64,000 nt of DNA from Ciona intestinalis (Eukaryota; Chordata; Ascidiacea; Phlebobranchia; Cionidae), in the NCBI RefSeq assembly GCF_000224145.3, contig NC_020168.2:2880080-2944079 (forward strand), in the 5' to 3' direction. The notes beneath the pieces are model-generated. The model did not search any database. It was not told where the DNA came from and saw only the letters and a list, made by a program, of their open reading frames with translations. The position numbers and the translations under genes are program-made. Shown in pieces: positions 10,937 through 31,500 of this stretch (positions are counted from its first letter, which is position 1; each line of letters starts with the position of its first letter).

Positions 10937-13900
10937 TTAAAACACAGTTTCATAATTAAAACCCTGTGTTGCATCATCAGCAGAGTAATTCACAGTTTTA
11001 AACAACTCCTGGCATTGCTTTAGTATTTTTGTAAACTTATCTAGTTTTGGGTCGGCATCACTATTTTCTGATATATCATGTAAAATATCAACTGCATCAG
11101 AGGCTGATGTCATAGCTTGCTCATATTTACCAAGCTTCATCAAACATTTAGTTTGTTTGTAAAGTATGTCTGTAGTTTTTTCATCACATACTTCACAGCT
11201 TTCCATGGCCTGTCGTATTTGTAAAACTTTTTCAAAATGTTTAAAAGCATCTTGAAACTTCTGTAGGGCAACATAACAATCACCAACATTGTTATAACAT
11301 AATGCAAGATCTTCTTGATTTGTTTTATCGTGAGATAATTGCTCTTGTAGTTTTAAAGCTTCAACAGCAACACTGTGGGCCCTAAATGGCTGCTCTTGCA
11401 TGAGCAAGCAGGCAGTGCAAGCATGCATGAATGCAATCTTTTCTGTTTTACTGTTTTGAGATATAGTGCTTAAAAAATCATCAAGACCTTGTGATGATAA
11501 ATAAGAATGGCGAAGTAACAAGCGTATTAACCAATCGCTGTTAACGGTTTCACTGTCTGTAACTGACAGGTTATTGTGTTGTAATAATGATTGTTGAAGT
11601 TTCCAGCATATTACGAAATATTTTTCAATGCTTGACTTTCCAACATCTTTACTTAAGCATGAAACAAGATGAGAATCAAGATTTTTTTGAATTTGTATAT
11701 GATCATTCTGACCTTCAGCTTCCATGTAAACCCTAAGTCGAAGTTCACAGGCAATTGCCACAGCAAATTTTAGCTCATGTTCTATTTGTTGAGGGTTGGT
11801 TGAATCAAAGACACATAGGGTTTGGTCCAGTACATTCATTGCTGCCAGTTCTGTAACTATGTTGTGAGAAGAGTTTGTTGCTAACTTGTACTGTTTCCCA
11901 AGTGCTGCTATAAATATCGTACTGGTTCGAAAAAACATGTTTTTGATATTACACTTTCTGCTAAATTGTAGATCTTTCAAATTTTCAAAGATTGAAAATT
12001 TTTTTAGATCTTTTTGTAAAGCACTTTTGACATTTGAAATATCTCGATCTGGATTTCTTCGGTTTGCTGATTTTTCAAATTCCATGTAAAGATCTACATC
12101 TCCAGCAACGTAGCATGTTTGGGTAAGAACGTCAGCCAGATGGTAACCATTCTTTAGATCCTCTTCTGAATCTAGATACATTAGCATTTTGCTGATTGGT
12201 TTAATAAGTTCAGTTTTAAAAGGTTTTGCTTTGGTTTTGTTTTGTCTTCCGAGTGGAGATTTGCATGCATGTGGCATTAAACCATCAAAGGAAACCCCAC
12301 GCTTTGTATAAGCATCAAAGAACCAATCACCATCTTCTGTACAGAAATCATTTAAACTGCTGATTCCAACGCTTGGAATAATGGTTTCACCAAAATTGAT
12401 CAGAATAGTTTGAAACACAACGGCCAGCCAGCGAAAATATTCTAGAACACTTTCATAACTTTTTCTTTTATCCACCCCTTCTTCCAACACAATAATATTT
12501 TCAAAATCAGAGTATGGAGTGATCTCAGTGCGAGCAAGTGATCCCATTCCAACTAAAGCAAACTTGCATGGTGGTGAACCCAAGATTTCAATGCAACGTT
12601 CACAAATGCTTTTCATTACACCAGAATAACTTTCTGCAATATAACATTGTAATTTTTGCATATCCTCAATTTTCTGCATTTCCAACTCCGTTCGCGCTAT
12701 TACATCTTCTTTTGTATCTGGTATTTGACAAATGGTTTCTAAATCTTGAATTGTGTTTCTTCTTAATTCTTCGATTTGTTGACTATATACTTCTGAGGTT
12801 GTTACCAAATTAACATGTTCTTTAGCACTTGCCAAAGTAAGAATGTGATCACATAGATCTTGTAAATCATGTTGAACATCTGATTTATTAGCAGGATTTC
12901 TTACCAGAGCTGCGTTAAATAAGGTTGCACTCTGGATCAGACAAACTTTTTCCGGGCTGCGAAATTTGTAAATTTTCCCAAGTTTGTGGAACCAAACTGC
13001 AGTTGATCGTGGATTCTTTTCGATTCCATTTTGATCACACCCACTTCTTATGGATGTTGCAACATCCTTTTCAGCTCTTTGCAGCACTTTTCGATACCCT
13101 ATAATTTTTAATTAAATTTCTTTGTGACAGTTAGTTTTTGCATTGGCATTATACAGGGTGTTCATAAAGTTCCTTTGCAATTATAAAATTTTGTTAATAA
13201 GTCAGTACTCAACATGGGTTAATCAAGTTTGTTTTATACATGTTTTATTGTTTACCTTTTACAAATGGTTCTTTATTGGTGGAAAACATTTCACCAGTAT
13301 ATAGTTCCTGTGTCTGTGGCGCACTTTGAAATCTGCCTGAGAAGCAAGACACAATAGTATAATGGAAATCACTTTTAGATAATCATAAATCTAAGTTTGC
13401 TTTAAAGGTAAAAATGTTTACTACGCCTTTTTGAACAGTGGTTCAACCGCCCACCTCTACATAAGGGGATACGGGTTTGAGGCTGTTGTAGTTGTAGGTG
13501 TCCATGGGCAAGTTACTTAACAATAAGTTAAATAATAAATAAGTTACATTTATTCAGTAATGATAAATTTGTGTTTGGCTCTGGAGTCTGCATGTTTATT
13601 TTTAGTGAATTAATATTAGAAAAAATGCAGAAAATCTTATAAACTGTGTTGTCATAATTCAAATATTGCATTTTATTTACCCCCATGAGAATACCCTTTT
13701 GGCAGCAGTTCCCAAACTTAACGACAATTGCTTCACCCCAGTCGTTACTAATAGGTTTTTTTGTAACTTACTTTATCCTCGCGTGGCCAGAAAACGACAG
13801 TCGCTATAACACAAATGTTCATACACCCCATACTCGCTTACAAGTTACTAAGTATGTTACTTTGTGGGTGATTGTTTTTGGGATATTTATTCATTTTTTA

Positions 13901-16900
13901 TGTATGGCTGATAATTTAGACATCCCATTAGTAACAACTGGGTTGGAGCAATTGTTGTTAAGTTTCTTGTCCAAGGACACATACGCCCACAGTGGTAGCA
14001 GCAAAGAGCCTTAAAACCACATTTCTGGGTTACAGGCAGGCCTATGGTGATTACAACTCCTCATAGTCTAAACTGTCCATTTGACTCCTTTATTTAAAAA
14101 AAACATAAGATTTTCCATTCGATTGTAATAAATGTAAACAAATAGACCTTACAAAATTGTTTCATTAAATATAAATACTTCCGAATTGAGTAAATTTTAC
14201 CCAAGTCTCGGAATTTATTTTAGTCCCAAGGCATTTGCAGACTGTTTAAACTACTGTACGCCCTTACAGACCCCGTTGTTCACCAAATCTAGTTTGGAAA
14301 CTGGTGCTCCATGGTAATTTTTTTTGTGATTTAAATAGTGTTGTTTATTCATACTTGCTTTGTTTCATTGAATAATAATTTAAAACTTACATTTGTAATA
14401 CTTTATCACGTTTGTAATAGATGCTAATGATGCGTCTTGAAACACTTTCCATTCATGTTTACAGTCTGTCAGGTTGAAGTGAGCACATTTTCTTCCATTC
14501 TTCTTATCACCAGTCCTTACAGAAAGTTTTAAATCTGCTACAAGAACTAAGTATGCACTAAAATTTGTTTGTGACATTTTTTTCATACCTGGTGTTTCAT
14601 CGCTTCGTATTAAATACATTCCAACAATTGCATTAGTTAGAATGTTTTCTGCCTGACATCGATTCATATCAATAAAAACCCAGCTGTTAAAGATGAAACA
14701 AAGAATGATTAAATTCATAAACACAGCAGAATAGCACTCTTGACTCTCACCCAAAATCTATGCACTTGATTGGAGTTATGTTAGCCCGATTAATCAACCC
14801 TTCCTTTCCTGTGTTGCAGTTAAAACCAAAAGACCAATCTTCAAGACTGAAAATATTAGTACTTTTAGGTACTCTACAGCAAAACACACATGTTAGAATA
14901 TATTAAAATATTAGCACGGGCTGAAAATACTGAGATGTGTATTTTCTCCTAATTGGGCGATTGTATGCAGTGTGGTTTATAAAACTTTTTCTTATGATGC
15001 AGGTAATTTTACATATCATACGTCAAAAGAAAGGCTTTTACATACTAATCAAGTTTGTAATACATTATGTTTTTTTAACCTCTCTGTGTTTTCTAAATTA
15101 ATCAGTAATGTAAGATTTATTTTGACATCATTATTTTATGATGANNNNNNNNNNNNNNNNNNNNNNNNNNNNNNNNNNNNNNNNNNNNNNNNNNNNNNNN
15201 NNNNNNNNNNNNNNNNNNNNNNNNNNNNNNNNNNNNNNNNNNNNNNNNNNNNNNNNNNNNNNNNNNNNNTATACATTCATCAATAATCTACAGAGTGGTT
15301 TGTAACCCTATCAAGTAAAGAAAAAGGCAAACTGATGTAACATAATAGACAGTACTAACATAATACAAACATATAACATTATACATAGTGCTGGATCAAG
15401 TTTAGTTTGAAATATACTCTTTTTTGTTTTTTATTTTATATATTTTTAAAATAAGCCTGACATTTTAAGCAACCCATAAGGAACCACTGAATTGAGGCAA
15501 TTACTGTTGAGTGTCTTGTTCAAGGACACCCACCATAGTAAAAACTTGATTCTCAAACCAATAACCTGCGCTAGAGCCATAGTAACCACTATTCAACTAT
15601 TAAAAATATTTACATGGGAAAGATATATATGATGAAGAAATAAAATTTTATTTTTTTTGCAAAATAACTAAACGACTTACTAGAGTAGTATACAAGTAGT
15701 TTTGACAAATCAGGAAAAATTGTACGGTTTGATATCCACCATGCATCTTTTTTAGGGTTTCTTATTAAATAGTTTTCCATTTTCGTATTTGAAAGAACAG
15801 ACAGATAAGTTAAATCTGAAAATCAATAGGGTGGTATATAACTATATTCACTTTGCTGAATCTGGTATTAATTAATAAAGTGTGGTACAGTATTTCCCGC
15901 AAAAAATATTCTTTAAATATTGTGTACATATTTTTAAAAACAAAAATAAGCATTATTATGTTAGATAAAAGTATTAGGAAGTTAACCCACATGCTATAAT
16001 AAAAGTATAAAACATTATTACTTATTAGGTAGTGCTATGTAGGCTATGGGTCAATTTTTTACCATGATGTCTTCGCAACAGCCAAGATTCAATTGGGCTT
16101 TCTTTAAGTATTTCTTCAGCTTTTCTTCTGTTTATATTTTCAAAAACCCACCTAATAAGAAATAATTTTTGTGTTTAGAATGTTTTGTATTTGATTTAGA
16201 GTTATTGAACTTACTTTTGGCAGCCTAAGACATATTGAATCTTTGCAACATGACTTTCAGAAAATAAACCCTGTTTGTTACAGGTGAGTGATCTACCAGA
16301 CATCCATGAACTGTCTTTGCTGTTTAAAACACAATATTACATAAATTAGAACTTCAAACTTGTTATTAATAGGATTTCATTAAGCACTTCAAAACATAAA
16401 AGTGAAATAAAACAATAAACTAAAACAATTATAATTTTGTATCAACCATAATATACAGGTTTATGCAACTTATCAGAGGTTATTGCTGGTTAAGACAAAC
16501 TAAAGTTTAATTTTAGAGTAAGGTACCGATAGTCTTTATATATAAATCTAACAATACCGTTTTTTTTTTAGGTTAAAAGCATACCATTTTTGAGTTACTG
16601 TCATTTATATTTTAGTTTATGAGATCACTGATGCTTCTCACATAAGTGTCCCAATCTTTGCAATATGAAACAATATATTACTGATTTTGTTTTGGTGATA
16701 TGTCAATAAAACAAAGGAGCTGTTTTATATCTGGTAATCTATTTTTGATGCAATAAAAATATTTTATTACTGCATCTTTCTATCTATTACTGCAAGTCTA
16801 TCATTGCATCTGGAAATTAATCATAACAAATTTTTGTCATTTTTATGGTAGTGCAAAAAAAATAATTCTTTGCAACCACATTTTCCATTATGATAGATAG

Positions 16901-17194
16901 CCTTGGTAGTAGGTACATAATCACACCAGAAGCACCAATGATGTCATCTAGTTTAATATGATGAAAGTGATCTGATTTTAAATGGAAACGGAATTGTAGA
17001 ATTTAAAAGGAATTGCAGACAAATTGCCCAAAATTTGTGTAATTTAGAAGTAGCAATTTTCATATAGTTGTTACTCACGACTGTTCTTTACAATAAAGCA
17101 ACTCTCCCCTTGAAAAAGAAAGCTGATTGTTGTTTGTTGCATTGTAAGTATTGATTGCATACCACAGAGTACCAGTAAACCATATAAAGTCCAT
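10937..17194 (-). CDS. SH3-SH2-SH3-SH2 protein fused to DUF294/GlnD-like nucleotidyltransferase and TPR domains
   Basis: Visible exons: 17194-17079, 16319-16215, 16151-16063, 15815-15681, [one missing, probably in the 15145-15269 gap], 14846-14751, 14683-14391, 13336-13256, 13098-10937. Every visible junction keeps phase. The ATG at 17194 precedes SH3-1 (YNATNNNQLSFSRGELL, then SSWMSGRS and GLFSESHVAKI). SH2-1 begins WVFENINRRKAEEIL and keeps the phosphotyrosine Arg (WLLRR). SH3-2 is half visible (WSFGFN, GKEGLINRANITPIK). SH2-2 begins WVFIDMNRCQAEN and keeps YLIR. The large last exon has a nucleotidyltransferase-fold motif GMGSLARTEITPYSDFE (GS-x10-DxE) and C-terminal TPR-like repeats (LALCYNNVGDCYVALQKFQD). 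About 1,025 residues are visible. SH2/SH3 bind phosphotyrosine and proline motifs; the catalytic role of the DUF294-like part is unknown. The join at intron 14390-13337 rests on phase and order only; two separate genes remain possible. Confidence 0.68.
13755..14045 (-). repeat. tRNA-derived SINE, reverse
   Basis: Reverse copy with the family body (TAACTTACTTTATCCTCGCG, AAAACGACAGTCG, CATTAGTAACAACTGGGTTG) and a degenerate tRNA head (GCAGCAAAGAGCCTTAAAAC). It lies in the intron between the last SH2 exon and the exon at 13336-13256. Confidence 0.85.
15145..15269. other. Assembly gap (125 N)
   Basis: Ns replace the place where the N-terminal half of the second SH3 domain is expected. The missing exon must enter at phase 1 and leave at phase 2 to join its neighbours. 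Confidence 0.98.
15468..15600 (-). repeat. tRNA-derived SINE fragment, reverse
   Basis: GCAACCCATAAGGAACCACT, TTGAGTGTCTTGTTCAAGGA and ACCATAGTAA are diverged reverse-strand SINE phrases, from the middle through to the head. It is intronic. Confidence 0.65.
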
Positions 17195-17337
17195 GTCTAT
17201 TGTCAATATATTAAATTAATGTTATTTATCCTAAAAAACTTATTTATCCTAGAATGGCGGCACAAGAACAGTCATAAGAACACAGCTGTCCTTATTCTTG
17301 TCGAGTACGAATTAAAAAGTTTGTAACATTTCTTAGC
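17195..17337 (-). promoter_or_regulatory. Short same-strand intergenic region, possible trans-splice acceptor
   Basis: Only 143 bp separate the stop of the kinase gene (TAA at 17340-17338) from the ATG of the SH3-SH2 gene (17194). On the reverse strand it contains two pyrimidine-rich AG sites, GCCATTCTAG (AG at 17250-17249) and GTTTTTTAG (AG at 17232-17231), each followed by GATAAATAA. Ascidians are known to use spliced-leader trans-splicing and closely spaced operons. That these sites act in this way is inference; no promoter element is evident. Confidence 0.3.
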
Positions 17338-20894
<3,557 letters not shown>

Positions 20895-20944
20895 NNNNNN
20901 NNNNNNNNNNNNNNNNNNNNNNNNNNNNNNNNNNNNNNNNNNNN
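20895..20944. other. Assembly gap (50 N)
   Basis: Fifty Ns interrupt the 5' side of the linker exon of kinase module C. Whether modules B and C are one transcript cannot be read across it. Confidence 0.99.
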
Positions 20945-21094
20945 TTGATAATTGCATTTTTGTTGTTATGTTTTTGAGAAACAAATAACAATGCTCATAT
21001 CATACATGGCAAAGCCTAGGTTTTATGAACAAATGTTCATTTAACCTTACCTAAATATCAGTTCTTTTAGTATTCCACCTAAGAGACTTAGTTG

Positions 21095-21414
21095 TAACTT
21101 ACTGTATTCTCCCGTGGCCCGAATACTCGGTTGTTAAACATAAGTGTTTTGTTTCAAGCACCTCATGCCAACTTACCAGTTACCAAGTATGCTACTTTGT
21201 GGGTGATTATTATGGGGGGATTTTGAATTAATTTTTTTTGTATGTGTGGCTGATAATTTGGACAACCCATTAGTGACGACTGGGTTGTGGCAATTGTCGT
21301 TAAGTGTCTTGCTCACGAACACATACGCCCACAATGGTAGCAGCGTCGAGCCTTGAATCCAGTACCTATGGGTTATAGACAGGCGCGCTAACCAACTGTG
21401 CTACAGCGCCGGTC
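21095..21414 (-). repeat. tRNA-derived SINE, reverse, near full length
   Basis: It runs from the tail (TTGTAACTTACTGTATTCTC) to the head (GCGCGCTAACCAACTGTGCT, ACAGCGCCGG). It lies between kinase modules B and C. Confidence 0.88.
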
Positions 21415-21483
21415 AACTACAGAGGACTTATTTTAATAATAAGATGATCTAAGACAATATACAGTTTGACCCAATCTTGCTAC

Positions 21484-27132
<5,649 letters not shown>

Positions 27133-27177
27133 CTACCATAAAATTATACCTTTATATAAATTTGTTTTATATATATA

Positions 27178-28514
27178 GTACAATGGGGGAATATGGGACA
27201 CTTAAGCACATATTGCCAAATATTTTCAAAATCAAAAAAGATGACGGTTTTTGGTTAATACCACGAATTAGTACTATCATTCCTTTATTAATTGACAACA
27301 ATTAAATAAAATATAATAAAACACACGAGGAGTTATTTAGCGATCGGCACAACAGGTGAAATTTTACAAATTCGAAAACACACAGGATAAGATGGGACAG
27401 TTTAAAATCATTATTAATTTTGATTAATAAGTGTATTTATCAATAGGAATATACGTAAATAACACGAAATAATACTGTACGCTTTGAAAATTAAGTCAAA
27501 ACATTCTTTTTCTTGCCCTACTGCTATAGTTTTTAACATGTTACCCATACATTATATTATTGCATAACAATTGGTATTGTTTGAACAACAATGGGTATTG
27601 TTCGAACTAAATGGATAAATATTGTATCCTACAAATGTATATGAACTTGTAATAACAGAAAATTGATTATAACTGTTGATAAAGTTTTTATTTTTACTAC
27701 AAATTGGGTATTACTACTAGTTTTTTGGCACAAGCCACTTCTCATAAATTATCACCAAGTGCAAATGACCAAATTTCGAATATATTTTCAAAATATTGTC
27801 TTTTTATCATATCAGTATCTTATAGTTAAATATCCCCTGAGGTATAAATTACTAAATTAAAAGCAAATCTTTAAAAATTTGGCAATGAAAATATACAAAA
27901 CAACAATGTGGGGGAAGATGGGAAATTGAAATATAATTACATTAGCAGTATTCTGCAACTTGTAGTTAACCTACCGAATTTAACAGGCTGTGCTAGTTTC
28001 TTTGCCATGTAAACTTCATATATATAACGTTAAACCGACATTTTTTGGTTGTTTTTATCACAAATTAAAGTCATATCGACCCCTGCCGATTTTCTTCATG
28101 CTTATATTTAAGTGTTTTTTTTACAAAACGAAAACCAGTTTTATGAGACAAAATCAAACTGTACGAAATATTCAAGGTTGTTTTATGAAGCTATGAAACT
28201 AGTTTAATCGTTCGCACACGCAAACTAAAAAAAATTTTCGGCTTTACTATGATTTAGCGAGTGTTAAAAAATAGCACGTTACTATTTCGCATTTTTTCAC
28301 CTGTTCAAAGTATACTGTTTCTATTTTACATATTTTTTTTAATATTTAAAAACAGTAATCAGCTTTGACGGGCGTTTTATAAAGTCGTGATAATACTGTC
28401 AAATAATTCTGTAACCTTATTTTCCTGATTATCATTAAATGTGGGTCCGTAAAAAGAAAATTAAAAAAAAGTCTCGTCTGACAAAGTGTCCCATCTTCCC
28501 CCACCCTACTATAC
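27178..28514 (+). repeat. Long-form MITE (GATGGGACA ends), about 1.3 kb
   Basis: It starts AGTACAATGGGGGAATATGG and ends GTGTCCCATCTTCCCCCACC; both ends match the short MITEs while the interior is different and longer. No long open frame. It fills the intron just downstream of kinase module A's last exon. Confidence 0.8.
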
Positions 28515-28556
28515 ACAAAAACACCAATTTCATATTTTGTGTCAGTTGTAACCCAC

Positions 28557-31500
28557 TTTAATGAACTCAAATGTAGGTCTTTCATCTGGCTCAGTTTTCC
28601 AGCATTTTAGCATGAGGTCATATAACATATCGGAGAATGGTTGAAGTGGATTCGGAAATAAATCTTTGGTAATTTTTATACCTCTCTTGGCTCTCTGTAT
28701 GATGGACAACACCGCGTTGCAAGTACAACCTAAAATGCAATAATGCAATTCATTATTTTTCAATGAATGAATAATGTAACTTAATTGTTCTAGCATGAGA
28801 AAGCACTAATAGTCGTTTGATACAGGTGTTTCATTTCATACACCCAATGCTCGCTTATAAGTTACCACATATGTAACTTTGTGGGTGAATTTATGACAGC
28901 TCATCAGAACCAATGTCTTGCCCAAGGACACAAATGCACAAAGGGTGACAATGACACGCCTTAAAATACTGGACACCATGATGACTGATAAACAACAAAG
29001 TTTTATGTGTTAACATAAAGCATGTGGCACATTACAATTTTAGACCTAATATCTTGTATTGCTGAAACCAACCTGAAAAAGGTTGATCACCTTGTGAAAA
29101 TATTTCAGTCAACAAAATCCCATAACTCCATACATCAGACTTGGAGCAAATTATGCCACATATCACTTCTGGTGCTGACCATCTTATTGGAAAATTAACA
29201 TCTAGCAAAAACAAAAATTTGTGAGAGGAAACATGCATTTAATCTTTACTTTTTAACCTATACGTAAAAACAAAAACAATTACTTTAAGGAAAAAATAAC
29301 AAATAAAAATGAAAGTTATATTGGTTGTAGAAAACAGCTATACCAAACTATACAACCTAGAACTCTCAACTACCGAAAATTTAAGTTTAGTAGAATGCGG
29401 AAAGATAGGACACTTTGTCATACAAGACTTTTTTCAATTTAGTTTTTACGGACCTCCATTAATGATAATCGCAAATATAATGTTACAGAACTAATTATTT
29501 ATAGTTGTTATCAATTGTCTGTTATTGCAAGTTTGTATGCGTTTGTAGAATACAATATTTATCAATTGATCAAAATTAACAATGATTTTAAACTGTCACA
29601 TTTTACCCGGTGTGTTTTCGTATTTGTATAATTACACCTATTGAGCGAATCTCTAAACAACTATAACTCCACGTGTGTTTTAATATATTTTTTTTTATTT
29701 GTTGGCAATTAATAAAGGAATGATAGTACTAATTTGTGGTATCCCCAAAAAACGTCATGTTATTTGAATTTGAAAATATTGGGCAATATGTTCTTAAGTG
29801 TCCTATCTTTTCCCACAGTGCTATATGTAGTGATACAAAAGCATACTCATGTATCTCACATAGATTTAATAATCTTTAACGCATATATTTGTGACATATC
29901 ATAAGGGACAAATAAGCGAACAAAAAAACTAAAGTACCTAACAACAAGTTAAAAGTCCAACCCTGATTTATTCTCTCAACTTTAATTGTATTGTGCAAAA
30001 TTATAAAATTAAAACGATGCACTAATCACTTATCTGTAACATTTAACTAGCCAATCTATGATAGATAAATAAAGTGATTGCTGATTTGTTAATCCAGTTA
30101 CTTGAAACGTTGCACTTTTCAGATGATGCATGGAGAGCAACATCAAAACCTGCTAGTTTACACGTTCCAGTATCATCAAGCAATACATTGGTTGCTTGTA
30201 AATTTCCATAAATAACTTTGTGTTGCTCCAGATGAATCATTGCCGAAGCAACCTAAGTGAAGATTTGCGGTTTTTAGCACACATTTGTTATATCTTTAGC
30301 ATTTACTAGAGCTGATCTCAAATGATGGAGGCATGTATACTGCAAATTTAAAAAGAAAGGAAAAACTTAAATGCATCTTATAGATCGCAAAGTTTTAAAA
30401 ATTATAACATACCTGGATTGCAAATGTAAACAACTGTACATCAGTTAGTGACTTGTGCTCTTTGATGTAACTTTTTAAATCTCCACATGATATGTGTTCA
30501 GTGATTATACAGATTGGAGTTGATAAAATCTACACAATATATACCTTAGTAAGCCAAAATACTTATTTTTTGCAGACAAACCAGTGCTTCATATATCGTG
30601 TACTTGACTTTTTGACCAGCTCCGTTTAATTTTAATTATTTCAGTAGCTATTCTTATTTTATTAACATTAAAATTACTCAAAATTGTTTTAACCATAGAC
30701 AGAAATTTCATTAGAATATATTGGTATATTGCTATGGTATGAAGTGTAGCGTGCCTGCCTACAGCTCAGAGAATACAAGTTTAAGGCTTGAGGCTGCTAC
30801 TAGTGTGTGGCTTCGGAAGTGTTACTGCAATTGCTCCTACCCAGTGGTTCTTTATATATAAATGTCGGTCATACATTAAAAAAATAAAAATAAATAATCA
30901 TCCACAAAGTAAGTGATAATTCATAAGCTAGCACCAGTTGTGAGAAACAGAACACTCGTGTTATAACAACTCTCATCGCCATGCTATGCAAGATTTATGA
31001 GTTAAATTCATGTATTCATGTCACATATTAAATAACAAGCAATTTCATATTAACATACCACTCCATGTATCTTCAATACATTTTCATGGTGTAGCATGTG
31101 CATGATTCTTGCTTGGTCAAAAAATTCTTCCTTGCTCCTTTTTTTAATATTATGTTCCCTTATAAAAACTTCTTTGCCCTTCCATAAACCTAAAATACAC
31201 AGCAGGTAGCTACAATATGCCCGTATGAATACTGTATATGTTTATTAAAAAACAAACCATTAACATTAATAGTAAAATACCACATTACCGATAGCAACTA
31301 ATTCAATTAAGGTGCGAAATACCAAGTACATTTCATAAAATAAAAATGTTCATAGCCTACTGCACTTTGTATCAGAGTAGAACTAATCTTGAACTACAAG
31401 TAAGGGTGACTTTAATCAACTATTAGCTAATACCGAGTTACATTTATACTATGTTATAAAAACAAACAGTATGTGATTAATTAGATATACCGAGACAGAT

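Noticed and set aside
13087-13087. GTG as the start of the 716-residue nucleotidyltransferase/TPR protein
   Set aside because: The frame continues upstream to a splice acceptor (TTATAG) and joins the exon at 13336-13256 in phase.
14558-14588. 31-nt intron with GT...AG ends inside the second SH2 exon
   Set aside because: Removing it breaks the frame at once; retaining it gives a continuous SH2 sequence.
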